DNA of 64,000 nucleotides from Theocolax elegans (Eukaryota; Arthropoda; Insecta; Hymenoptera; Cerocephalidae): the NCBI GenBank assembly GCA_026168455.1, contig CM047426.1, positions 72,567,986 to 72,631,985 on the forward strand, in the 5' to 3' direction. Numbering within the stretch: position 1 is the first letter of the stretch; every line of letters starts with the position of its first letter. Position numbers and translations under genes: made by a program. The notes below the pieces were generated by a model that saw only the letters and a program-made list of their open reading frames with translations, was not told where the DNA came from and searched no databases. Positions 1 to 11,992 of the stretch are shown one piece after another.

Positions 1-193
1 ATATCGTGGGTCTCGATATAATTCCTAAAATAAAAATATCTCCTGCACGGCTACTCGCATACCTGTTTCTCTCTCTCTTTCCGCCCGCGATAACTTCCTC
101 GCGTGAGATAAAATGGGCGTCTTTCGCCCGTGTTGTCGTATATGCCCGCGCGCACGTTACACTCTTCCAGCCTCCCACTTATACATATGCCTA

Positions 194-235
<42 letters not shown>

Positions 236-558
236 TTATAAGTATATATCTATACTTGTGTATTGCGGTATTTAATTTTAGTTTTCTTAAAATATGCGCC
301 AACTTTACGCTTTCTTTTCCGTGCACACGTGTATCGTATTCTTTTTCATCGATTATTGCCTCCACAAACAAATAAACGATAGGGCTGTTTCAACTAATTA
401 ATTTCGCTTTATCATTGTCAAAGATAGAGATAGAAACAAATAATACACCTTGATCGAAAATAGGAATATTTAACCAATAGAGTAATTTTTGTTGGAGTTG
501 AAAAGGTTGAGAGGTATATCTTCGTCAAGTCATTCGAGCGGAGCTTTCGAAATCTATA
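1..558. other. left flank, no gene seen
   Basis: This stretch is AT-rich non-coding DNA with a TG microsatellite at 196-232. Short open frames across the TG run encode only Cys-Val or Thr-His repeats and are not genes. It ends where the tandem duplication begins. Confidence 0.6.
196..232. repeat. (TG)n microsatellite
   Basis: About 18 uninterrupted TG dinucleotides are visible, followed by an AT-rich stretch. It is probably length-polymorphic. Confidence 0.9.
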
Positions 559-724
559 CAGAGAACGGAGGTACATCGACATGGTTGATTTCTGTTTTTG
601 GTGTTCTCGGTGGCGCGTAAAAGAAAGAGAGAAGATGTAACCCAAAAGAAAAACAAGCGGTACGCCGATAAAAACGTCTTCGCCAATCGCCGGTCTCGAT
701 AACGTGTGGGAGAGAACGGAGTGT

Positions 725-757
<33 letters not shown>

Positions 758-2169
758 TAAAATACGAAGGCAGAGGTAACGCGCGAGGAGGCCGCAGGGG
801 AGCTCGCCGAGAAAAAGAGAGACGAAGTCACGAGTCGAGGGAGAAAGAGAAAAGTATGCGCAAGTGGCGCACACATGGCGCACAGTTGTTCGAGAGGTCA
901 GGTTTTTGTTCGCGAGCTTCCAGCTTTACGGATCTCGACTCTCGAGGCTCGGTTGGCTCCGGTTGGCTCCGGTTGGCTCTCTCCCGTGCGCTCGAAACGT
1001 CTCGCATCACGCACCTATACTCTCGGCAACGCGCTACGCGTTCACGTATGTATATACTCGAACGATTTCCGAGACGGACCGAGGAAGAGAGATTGGGGAT
1101 CAGTGCCGTACCGCTGTACCGCTCTCCTCCCTGCCGATGCGAGAGAGAGAAAGACCGAGAGAGACCGAGAGACGACCAAAAATAGCCGAGAACTACACCG
1201 ACCGAGAGCCAATCGGATATTGCAGGCTTGCGAGCCAACAGTCACCTGGAGTCTCCACGTCTCCTCGAGCCGCGACGAGTCAACCAAAACTACCATCACG
1301 AATGTTTTTTACTGGATCATTCATGCTGTGCCATCGTAATTGATCCTTTTATTTGATTTTGAACGATTCCGCTTTGTCACCTTCAAAGTACCTTTTCACC
1401 GAAATTCGTAGCTCGATTTTGACGATTTTTTACCTCGTTTTTGCAGTTCGAAATATAATGTTTAATTTGTTTAGGATATTTTTAACTTGCACGCCGAGAA
1501 ATTAATATTTCTCTACTTTTAACTGTATCGTTTAACGACCAGTATCATATTGTTGGCGTCGTTCTCTTGCATTGCTTTCCTTTTGTTTGGCTACCCGCAT
1601 ACGCATCACAGTGTCTATTAGGCTGAATAAGTGAAACCTACCATGCGTTGCATTATCATATGAGCACTTAGATTTTATTAATAAATTCTGTTAACACGCG
1701 CATACAACAAGATTAACAAAACTTCTTCGTTACAAAGTTTCGTAGATTCTATAATTATCTATAACATCGACGTGCAAATAAAAATAATAATTAGCGGTGC
1801 TCGTATCTTATTGTTATAATGTAACTTTGTTTAGAATTTAAAATATTTGTTCAGCTAATGTTACTTTATTTAATTGAATTCATATTCTATGTTATAAATG
1901 CTATACGTAAAGGTGTATAAATGTTTGTAAATACACTTGGACTTAGACTGTTAAATACGTTTAAAATAATAATTTTTATATTTAAAATGTTCATAATTTA
2001 ACATAAATTAATATTGTCTAAACGTGATTCTCTATAAGAATATTTTTGAACATTCACGAATAATTTAATTTTTCAATGTATCTCGAATACTAAATTTATT
2101 TAGTCTTAAGCCTCTGAGATCGTTAAGTAAGCGATTTGAAAATATTGTAACTGTATTACTAGTATATTT

Positions 2170-2424
2170 TTATGTATTATTATCAATTGTTTTTTTACAC
2201 CAGACAAAACTTTTACATTTGTTGTAATAGAATAATTGTAGCGGATAGTTTGTGGCCATAGGGTTAATAAATCTATTCTTGTTTATTATGTTTAGTAGCC
2301 TATATTCCACCCTCCGGAGTGGATCAATATTGAATATACATATTCCACCCCATGCTGTTATTGCATGATTGAAGATGTTGCGGAAGAATGCACGATAAAT
2401 CATCATCAACGTTTTGTTTTGCAT
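2170..2424 (-). mobile_element. non-LTR retrotransposon RT fragment (copy A)
   Basis: The minus strand encodes an 84-residue open frame containing YRAFFRNIFNHAITAWGG followed by a PLRR..EYRLLNIINKN stretch. This resembles the C-terminal thumb side of LINE reverse transcriptases of the jockey/CR1 type, where a Y-x-A-x-x-x-x-I-x-x-Y/H-x-I-x-x-W-G-G motif precedes a helix of the type LQrRlLriI. There is no catalytic FADD box, endonuclease or poly-A tail here, so it is a small remnant. Identification rests on motif recognition only; a translated search against RT models would decide it. Confidence 0.5.
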
Positions 2425-3019
2425 TGGTGTAACAAATTTCGAAAACGAGAAGTTGGAGCATAATTATGCCGTTGCTCGTCGACTCCAAAGTTGCAAGTCA
2501 ATTGCAAAAATGAATCGAAAAGGATCACCCGGAATGAAGATAAAAGGTATAGACGCGGTTCGAGAGTCAAAAGTTTAAAACAAATAGTTGTTGCTAATCT
2601 GCGTTTTCGGGTCGTATTTGTCTTGTATGGAATCGCAAACAGAATCGTAATGACACTCGGACAAACAGTGCCGCAGCCAATCTCGATAACTGCGTAACCC
2701 GACAAAGCGAGGACGCGCGCAACGAGAACACGAGCAAGCCAGCCCAGCCGCGAAGGAGGGGGAGTGCGAGTGACAACGAACTGTGAACGCTCGACGATAC
2801 CGCGCGCGTATATACACGAGGAACCCGGGAAGCACGGAGGGTTTGACTAATTTCCGAGCTACTGCCCGAAAATAAGGTACGTCCGTGTACTCCGCCTCGA
2901 CTCGTGTTGTATATATACCTTTCTCTCAAGTTCGAATCCCGTCGCGTCCGTGACCACGCTGGGGAGAACGCAAATATTTGTCAGCGCGCTCGTGCACCAC
3001 CTACACCCGTATTAGTTAT

Positions 3020-3196
3020 TTATGTACTTTGGTATATATGATACATTAATGCGATCAGAGGAAAAATATCATTGCGAATGGATAGTAGTTGGGCCGCGGT
3101 CGCGAGCGCAGCGAGCGTCCAAGGCATAACTAATCCATTCACAATAATATTTTTCCTCTAATCGCGCTAACGTATCATATATACCATAGTGCGTAA
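3020..3196. mobile_element. hairpin MITE-like element
   Basis: Left arm 3020-3088 (TTATGTACTTTGGTATATATG onward without its last base) and right arm 3128-3196 are imperfect reverse complements, including GGTATATATGATAC against GTATCATATATACC. The GC-rich loop contains a GAGCGCAGCGAGCG run. No coding capacity. It exists only in copy A of the 559-7346 duplication, which makes it a dated insertion. Confidence 0.6.
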
Positions 3197-3201
3197 AAGA
3201 T

Positions 3202-3657
3202 TTTACAGCCTTATAACCCGTGTGGCGAGTCTTACGTGTCGGAGAAATTAATAGAAATAAATGGAAAATAATATAGATAATTTGAATGAAGAGAGAGAGA
3301 AGAAGTGTTGGCCCGGGCGCGCGCGATCAACGACACATCGAGTTTCGGCAATTCGACACCGCGGGTATTAGATGCACTGCACTTAATCGCAGCTTGTGTT
3401 TACTTTCGTATATATTTCTTTCTGCTGGAGTTTGTGTACTACGCGTTTCGAAGACGTTGGTCTCGATTTTCAAGTGGACGGTCGACGATATGGAGAATTT
3501 GTATACATCTTACTAGGATGTCTAGCGTTTCTATAGATCCTAGTAATCGATATAATCACGCGCATACAGTCGGCCACGAATTTGGTTGCATTAGATGTAT
3601 TTACGAATTTAGCGTGCTCCGCGCGTAAGACTCGCCGTACGGGTTAGTAGGCTGTAA
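3202..3657. mobile_element. 456-bp terminal inverted repeat element
   Basis: Terminal inverted repeats of about 34 bp: 3202-3235 (starts TTTACAGCC, ends GTCTTACG) and 3624-3657 (starts CGTAAGAC, ends GGCTGTAAA). They differ at only a few positions. The interior has short open frames without similarity to a transposase, so it would be non-autonomous. It directly abuts the hairpin at 3020-3196, and the two together make up the insertion absent from copy B. Confidence 0.6.
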
Positions 3658-4287
3658 ATATACATGCAACCGAGGCTAACAAATGAGAAGTCTCTATACT
3701 TATTCGGTCTCGCGTACGGGCTTTGTTTCCACGCGGACGCGGCGAATCTCAAAATTATCTCCAGAGCTCCCTCGACTCTTTTTTCTTCTCCCGTTTTATT
3801 GCCCAGTCGTTTGTGTACAGATAGACCTTGATGTACGACTCCCGGATACGAACCATCAAACTTTCCTAGATATTTTTTTTATTTTCGAAATGGTATACGT
3901 GTTGATGCAATCAGCAACGTTTGGAAGAAAGAGATCTGATACGCGTTTCCACGTCGGCAGCTGCTGCGAAATCTGGTAGATTGAAGTAGAGCGTTTACAA
4001 GCAGTACACTTTATACACTTGCTTAAATCGTGCGTGAAAAGTGGAAAGTTGCAAACGAGCAGGCCGGCTTAATGAATTTACGTATAAACCGAGTGTGCAG
4101 TACACTTAAACGTTATACACAATAAATTATCTAAATACGTAATTAGATGTATTCCGTTTGTTTTGGCAATTCAAGTAAAAAGCATACAGGTATACATTAT
4201 CAAAGTGATTTATTTACACGTTTATTTATACCGATAGGTATAAGCGTCATTGCGATGTGTCACTCCATGATAATGTAATTTGAATGA

Positions 4288-7200
4288 CAGAGAACGGAGG
4301 TACATCGACATGGTTGATTTCTGTTTTGGTGTTCTCGGTGGCGCGTAAAAGAAAGAGAGAAGATGTAACCCAAAAGAAAAACAAGCGGTACGCCGATAAA
4401 AACGTCTTCGCCAATCGCCGGTCTCGATAACGTGTGGGAGAGAACGGAGAGAGAGAGAGAGAGAGTAAAATACGAAGGCAGAGGTAACGCGCGAGGAGGC
4501 CGCAGGGGAGCTCGCCGAGAAAAAGAGAGACGAAGTCACGAGTCGAGGGAGAAAGAGAAAAGTATGCGCAAGTGGCGCACACATGGCGCACAGTTGTTCG
4601 AGAGGTCAGGTTTTTGTTCGCGAGCTTCCAGCTTTACGGATCTCGACTCTCGAGGCTCGGTTGGCTCCGGTTGGCTCCGGTTGGCTCTCTCCCGTGCGCT
4701 CGAAACGTCTCGCATCACGCACCTATACTCTCGGCAACGCGCTACGCGTTCACGTATGTATATACTCGAACGATTTCCGAGACGGACCGAGGAAGAGAGA
4801 TTGGGGATCAGTGCCGTACCGCTGTACCGCTCTCCTCCCTGCCGATGCGAGAGAGAGAAAGACCGAGAGAGACCGAGAGACGACCAAAAATAGCCGAGAA
4901 CTACACCGACCGAGAGCCAATCGGATATTGCAGGCTTGCGAGCCAACAGAGTCACCTGGAGTCTCCACGTCTCCTCGAGCCGCGACGAGTCAACCAAAAC
5001 TACCATCACGAATGTTTTTTACTGGATCATTCATGCTGTGCCATCGTAATTGATCCTTTTATTTGATTTTGAACGATTCCGCTTTGTCACCTTCCAAGTA
5101 CCTTTTCACCGAAATTCGTAGCTCGATTTTGACGATTTTTTACCTCGTTTTTGCAGTTCGAAATATAATGTTTAATTTGTTTAGGATATTTTTAACTTGC
5201 ACGCCGAGAAATTAATATTTCTCTACTTTTAACTGTATCGTTTAACGACCAGTATCATATTGTTGGCGTCGTTCTCTTGCATTGCTTTCCTTTTGTTTGG
5301 CTACCCGCATACGCATCACAGTGTCTATTAGGCTGAATAAGTGAAATCTACCATGCGTTGCATTATCATATAAGGACTTAGATTTTATTAATAAATTCTG
5401 TTAACACGCGCATACAACAAGATTAACAAAACTTCTTCGTTACAAAGTTTCGTAGCTTCTATAATATTATCTATAACATCGACGTGCAAATAAAAATAAT
5501 AATTAGCGGTGCTCGTATCTTATTGTTATAATGTAACTTTGTTTAGAATTTAAAATATTTGTTCAGCTAATGTTACTTTATTTAATTGAATTAATATTCT
5601 ATGTTATAAATGCTATACGTAAAGGTGTATAAATGTTTGTAAATACACTTGGACTTAGACTGTTAAATACGTTTAAAATAATACTTTTTATATTTAAAAT
5701 GTTCATAATTTAACATAAATTAATATTGTCTAAACGTGATTCTCTATACGAATATTTTTGAACATTCACTAATAATTTAATTTTTCAATGTATCTCGAAT
5801 ACTAAATTTATTTAGTCTTAAGCCTCTGAGATCGTTAAGTAAGCGATCTGAAAATTTTGTAACCGTATTACTAGTATATTTTTATGTATTATTATTAATT
5901 GTTTTTTACACCAGGCAAAAGTTTTACATTTGTTGTAATAGAATAATTGTAGCGGATAGTTTTTGGCCATAGGGTTAATAATTCTTGTTTATTATGTTTA
6001 GTAGCCTATATTCCACCCTCCGGAGTGGATCAATATTGAATATACATATTCCACCCCATGCTGTTATTGCATGATTGAAGATGTTGCGGAAGAATGCACG
6101 ATAAATCATCATCAACGTTTTGTTTTGCATTGGTGTAACAAATTTCGAAAACGAGAAGTTGGAGCATAATTATGCCGTTGCTCGTCGACTCCAAAGTTGC
6201 AAGTCAATTGCAAAAATGAATCGAAAAGGATCACCCGGAATGAAGATAAAAGGTATAGACGCGGTTCGAGAGTCGAAAGTTTTAAAACAAATAGTTGTTG
6301 CTAATCTGCGTTTTCGGGTCGTATTTGTCTTGTATGGAATCGCAAACAGAATCGTAATGACACTCGGACAAACAGTGCCGCAGCCAATCTCGATAACTGC
6401 GTAACCCGACAAAGCGAGGACGCGCGCAACGAGAACACGAGCAAGCCAGCCCAGCCGCGAAGGAGGGGAGTGCGAGTGACAACGAACTGTGAACGCTCGA
6501 CGATACCGCGCGCGTATATACACGAGGAACCCGGGAAGCACGGAGGGTTTGACTAATTTCCGAGCTACTGCCCGAAAATAAGGTACGTCCGTGTACTCCG
6601 CCTCGACTCGTGTTGTATATACCTTTCTCTCAAGTTCGAATCCCGTCGCGTCCGTGACCACGCTGGGGAGAACGCAAATATTTGTCAGCGCGCTCGTGCA
6701 CCACCTACACCCGTATATATACATGCAACCGAGGCTAACAAATGAGAAGTCTCTATACTTATTCGGTCTCGCGTACGGGCTTTGTTTCCACGCGGACGCG
6801 GCGAATCTCAAAATTATCTCCAGAGCTCCCTCGACTCTTTTTTCTTCTCCCGTTTTATTGCCCAGTCGTTTGTGTACAGATAGACCTTGATGTACGACTC
6901 CCGGATACGAACCATCAAACTTTCCTAGATATTTTTTTTATTTTCGAAATGGTATACGTGTTGATGCAATCAGCAACGTTTGGAAGAAAGAGATCTGATA
7001 CGCGTTTCCACGTCGGCAGCTGCTGCGAAATCTGGTAGATTGAAGTAGAGCGTTTACAAGCAGTACACTTTATACACTTGCTTAAATCGTGCGTGAAAAG
7101 TGGAAAGTTGCAAACGAGTAGGCTGGCTTAATGAATTTACGTATAAACCGAGTGTGCAGTACACTTAAACGTTATATACAATAAATTTATCTAAATACGT

Positions 7201-7346
7201 AATTAGATATATTCCGTTTGTTTTGGCAATTCAAGTAAAAAGCATACAGGTATACATTATCAAAGTGATTTATTTACACGTTTATTTATACCGATAGGTA
7301 TAAGCGTCATTGCGATGTGTCACTCCATGATAATGTAATTTGAATG
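4288..7346. repeat. tandem duplication, copy B (3.06 kb)
   Basis: This is the second copy of the 559-4287 unit, joined directly to copy A. Differences are scattered substitutions and short indels: the GA run is shorter (4447-4465), two bases are added near 4950, and five bases are lost inside the reverse-transcriptase remnant. The GGTTGGCTCC triplet is retained at 4659-4688. It reads CACCCGTATATATACATG across the point where copy A carries its insertion, so B shows the empty site. The end of homology is close to 7346, where sequence changes to ACACAACAGACGG. Confidence 0.9.
5882..6130 (-). mobile_element. RT fragment, broken (copy B)
   Basis: Counterpart of the 2170-2424 remnant in the second duplicate. 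A five-base loss near 5980 (GGTTAATAATTC against GGTTAATAAATCTATTC in copy A) shifts the frame, so the open frame seen in copy A is interrupted. This supports neutral decay rather than function. Confidence 0.45.
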
Positions 7347-7792
7347 ACACACAACAGACGGTGAGCATCGAGCAGCCGTATTACTCTCGAAAATTGACTA
7401 GAAACCACCATCGGAAAATATTTTCCACCTGCGCGTGTATACGCGGAGAAAGAGAGATGTCGCGTCCAATACTGAAAGCAGCATCGCGGAAGATTCCGAG
7501 AAGCTGTGTGCTCCGATACGCGTCGGCGAGAACGTCGAGGACATCGGTAACCGTAGAACCAAGCCGTGCGCGTCCTTGTCGGTTAATTACTTCTGAAAAA
7601 TTAAAGAGACTGGCGGTGCGTGCACGAGATTCGAGTCCCTAATTAAACCGACTGAGGTGCCCGTACCTCGAGTTTCTCATTGTCCGGATATATCGTAAGC
7701 AATTAAGTACAAAAGAATTCTAGAAAAGAGGGGTAACAAAACGATCTCATTGGTGGTACATGTGTGGGTTGACCGAGACTCGTAACGGTGGG

Positions 7793-7802
7793 TATATATA
7801 AG
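7793..7802 (+). promoter_or_regulatory. possible TATA box
   Basis: TATATATAAG lies inside a CpG-rich patch, about 30 bp upstream of an AGTCAC sequence. The match to a TATA element is good, but no downstream gene can be recognised, so a real promoter is uncertain. Confidence 0.2.
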
Positions 7803-10800
7803 TAGACGGAGATCAAGAGATGTAGCCGCGAGTCACCCGCAATGCTGATTCATATACGTTGTGTATAAGGAATAAGGGCAGTCCGGAGTCTGGACCCCAT
7901 TGTCGCGACTGCCCGACAAACATCTCGCAGGGAATATTATCAGCCGGCGCGTAGAGATGAGGCGGAGGGCAGAGATGGAGAGAGACCGCGCGTGTGTGGA
8001 GGTAGAACCCATAAAAGGGGGAAGCTCCAGAAGAAAATCTTGGCGTCACGCTCGCTTTCTTCTCTTTTCCTTTCGCTTCATAATTCTTTATCGTGGCCTT
8101 GGTTTCCGCGCTACTGCGACTTCCCGGTAACGCGCCTCTCGATATACTTACATATAACCATATATATATACCTCGTACAGTCGATTTTATCAATATTTAT
8201 ATCTCATATTGTTATCGCGCGAGAATCGACGAACTCCTTTGAATTTATCTTTTTTACAAAATTATTTTTATCGCTTTTGCAACGCCATGTCGGGTAACGA
8301 TAATTCGCGCGCATAGATTGTAATTCTAGTGTCTAGTGTCTAGTGATTATTAATACGACGACGCATTAATATTCATTTTTCGAACGAAAACGTTCAATAT
8401 TCGAATACTTAATTGGGTCTGGCAAAAATACGTCTAGTAATTTCGGATCGATGTAATTTATCGTACAGCAAGTTCGTACGCATCGAGTATAAATTATCAT
8501 CGTTTCTACGGGTCATAGGGTTCACCGTTCAACTAACCAAACAGGAGTTAAAATACAGCAGTTTCGAAATTTCGTTAACTTTCGGGTTGATTCGCGTCAC
8601 GTCGAACCAATTGCATGCAATAGTTTACGTTATTGTATTTTTATTATTTCCCAAGCATCGATAAATAAACTCGATAAGAAGGAAAGCCATATTCAAAACG
8701 AGGTATAGGTGCGTTCCTCGGACGTACGCGGAGGAACGAGTATAACGTTGGGTAGCAACAAAGTAACCAAAATACGTCGAGGCAAATTAGGAGCGTTATA
8801 ATAGACCTTGAAAATAAAAACCGTAAGAATAGCCGCGCGCGCGCGCGTGAAGGTAAAAAAGAAAAACGGTCCGAGGGAAGCGGAGAATCGGCGAAGAGGT
8901 GAGTGAGAGAGAGGGTACACGTATACGCGAAAGTATACCTGCCTCTATACTATATATACTGTACACTCTATACTCGAGAATAAAGAAACAGAGTTGCGAA
9001 TCACGCCGCAGCGGCGCCTAATGGGCGGCAACGAAAAGGGGGAAACGGTATATTGTATATATCCACTCTCGCGGTCTCCCTCGCTCCTTCTCCTCGATTC
9101 TTCCACCTCTCCAGTCTCCTACCACCTACCCAATAACCCCACATTGCCGACCCGACGGTCACTCGATCGTGTGCGGGTGTGTGTGTGCGTGCGGCATGCG
9201 CGCGCGTGGGGCAGGGAGATACGACTCCGCTCGCTCGCTTGCTCGCCCGCTCTCGACCTGCTGGCGCGATGCTGCCCGACTCCCCACCCCACCGCGGTCC
9301 GCATCTGATCAGATTGTGTTTTCAACTCGCATCGCGGCCCGAGCCTTCGAACTTTCCTCTGTAATTTTACTCCGCGACAGTTATACGGGGAATTAGTTTT
9401 AAATTGACGCTAGATTGGTTAGTTACCTCTCATATTTATTTGCTTCCAGACGACCAGATATTTATTTGTGATATCCGGTTTATTCTAATTCACCTACTCT
9501 TTTCTAAATCTCATCGACTTACAATCTATTAATTTATTGCTACAACCTATTGACAATTCAAACTTTTTTTTAACAATTCTAGCCAAGTTGCTTTAATATG
9601 TTTAAGTAGCACTTTACGCTCATCTTTGTTTTTATTGCGTAATAAATTACATTTTTGTATCGAATTGTGAATGCATACGTTCAGTGCGTAGTTATATAGG
9701 AAGACAATGTTGAAAGTTTTATAGTAGAGTAACGTAAAAATGCTCTACAATAAGTTCAAGGCGCCATCACACTGGGTCGCTTACCCTTTTGTTTACAAAC
9801 TGAATACTGGATTTATTTCTGATTCCTGTCGTAAATAAAGAGCTCCATCTTGAGAACTCTCCAGAAACAGTTTGTTTTTTTAAGTCCTAAAAAATTTTAA
9901 ACGACATTACTTTATACACTATTACTATTATACTATTATGAATTCGTGTACCGTTTACGTTTTGTTTACAAAATTAGTTTCTTTTTTTTGCTTGATGTTG
10001 ATTAGACGGTTATTATATATTTGATCATAAGAAGAAGGTTGTTATATTTGAAGAAAAATGTTGAGTAACAAGGGGATAAATTGAGCTATTTCTAGGTAGG
10101 AGGTGGTACCGAAGGTCTGCAAGTACATAAGTATAATCGGTCGACGGAGACAATGAAGAACAATGCTGAAAATACTTATCTCGCCCGCGTCTAAAATAAC
10201 TTTTCTTCCCGAGTTACACATTCCGCATTTTTTACCAAGACGAGAAAGAGCGTACGGTCTTTGTCGCGCAATAAAAGTATATAGGAATTAAACATTTTGA
10301 GTAGTGGAAAAAACGACAAAAACAATATTTTAAATTTGCTTCGAAAGCCTAGTACCTACCTAATGTATACGGATCAGTCTTGTTTGATTGACCAATCGTA
10401 AAAAAAAACTCATTGGCCTTAAATAATACGTAAGCCATGTATACTACACAATCGTAGCGGTATGAAATTTGAAAATTCCTATAATAAAGAGCGAAACGCG
10501 CACGATACGAGGTTTGCCTCACGCAACGAGGTTTAAACGCGAATCGGGTGTTTACGCGTTGATTCGGTCGAGTTCGTGCGGTATACGTTGCTCGGCTCGA
10601 CTCTTCCCGAGCGTGTGTACAACGACTATACATGGGTGGACTGTGTATTACATATATATAATAGTACGAGAGGGCAGACTGGTACGTAGCACGAACCACA
10701 CAAAACTGTATGCTGTGTTGAGCGAGACTCGAGATTTTTTGTTCGTTGTACGTGCTTAGACTGACCCGAGAATCTCGAAGTAACATTCTTTTATAGCACT

Positions 10801-11124
10801 TGTGTACACCTTTCAGCTGCGATTACTCCTTTATAATTTTGTACACACCTACATGTGCACTATAATATCTACTTGAGTGTATACTACAAATCTCCCCGTG
10901 TGATCCTTCTTTTAAGGCCGATATTTTATTCTCGTTCATCCCATCGTTACTTTCGATTCGTGTCTTTTTATTTTATTATACATTTAATTCATTTTACGAA
11001 TTTGTAACTTATTACATTTTTGCGATTTCTAAAATACGTACAAATGTTTAAGAGTTCAATGTAGGTATAAAAGTATTTTAACGTTTGTGGGTCAACGTTG
11101 CCCTCTACCAAAACACTCCAACTG

Positions 11125-11237
11125 GAAATTCACGTGGTCTTTCCGTACTTTATGGAAAAATACTCGGAGTTGCAGAAGAAGATGGTAATAATATATAAAG
11201 TAGTTTTCCGTAAGATGTGTACTTACACGTGAATTTC
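11125..11237. repeat. small inverted repeat
   Basis: GAAATTCACGTG at 11125-11136 and its exact reverse complement CACGTGAATTTC at 11226-11237 bracket about 90 bp. Weaker pairing extends outwards (CCAAAACAC against GGTGTATGTT). It may be a decayed MITE. Confidence 0.4.
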
Positions 11238-11940
11238 TTTGGTGTATGTTAATCTAAGAAACACACGGAAATACTCGACTTTTTTACCAACTAACAACCT
11301 CTACCTAACACTTTAAATTATTAATTTTAAGATATTATTATCAATACATTAATAATCTCGTAAGATTTATTCGTCATTACCCTTCCACTTTCCATGTTTG
11401 ATAATATTAATGCGTGTAAATTATTGTTTCTATACCACAATAAAACATAATTAAATAATATTTGAAATAATAAAAACTATACGTAAAATGGTGCAGTGCA
11501 TATAGAATCATTAATGTTGATGTTTAATATTTAAGGTTGTACAATGTGTAATAGTATATTATACAAGCGCGAAGTCGAGAGCTAAGCCCGAGCCCCGAGG
11601 AACGAGAGGAAACTTTATATAGATATAGATGTATCGAGTGAGAGATGTACGAGAGGGGGTGGAAGAGGGGGAGAAAGAGAAAGAGTGAAGTAACGCGAGT
11701 TTTAACGACATTACTTCTCGCGCATTCCCGTTCGACGTTCGTTAAGGAAAGGGCAAACTCGGTATCTCCTCTTTCTCCTCTTTCTCGTCTTTCTCGGCAT
11801 TTCAGCGGTTGGTGCTCTCGCGGATGGATGAAGTCGTAATTTATACCGACGATACGAAGCGGCCGCGCGAAATCTTGGCTGTCTCTATGCTCTCGGTCTC
11901 TTTCTTCGGCGCGTCGAGCTGTCTAATGAGCTACCGCTAC

Positions 11941-11992
11941 TCTCTCCCTCTCTCTCTCTCTCTCTCCCTCTCTCTTCATCTCTCTCTCTCGC
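11941..11992. repeat. (CT)n microsatellite
   Basis: An interrupted CT/CCT run of about 50 bp, with CCC and TTCAT interruptions. Confidence 0.85.

Larger units (their letters stand above)
559..4287. repeat. tandem duplication, copy A (3.73 kb)
   Basis: The segment starting CAGAGAACGGAGG at 559 restarts at 4288, and the two copies stay collinear to 7346 with roughly 98% identity by eye. Copy A is longer because it has an insertion at about 3011-3657 that copy B lacks. Shared contents: a GA microsatellite (735-757), a GC-rich stretch with three tandem GGTTGGCTCC units (951-980), an AT-rich middle, a decayed reverse-transcriptase fragment (2170-2424) and a CpG-rich block (2480-3010). The overlapping open frames at 828-1343 are on both strands in several frames, have no recognisable domain, and are not called as genes. 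The unit may contain promoter or 5' UTR sequence of an unidentified gene, but nothing shows this. Confidence 0.9.

Noticed and set aside
828..1343. Overlapping 110-160-residue open frames on both strands, repeated at 4536-5066
   Set aside because: Several frames are open at once, the encoded sequence is built from GA-derived Arg/Glu repeats, and frames differ between the two duplicates.
10349..10786. 145-residue minus-strand frame
   Set aside because: Tyr/Arg/Ser-rich composition typical of random TA/CG-rich DNA; an opposing frame overlaps most of it.
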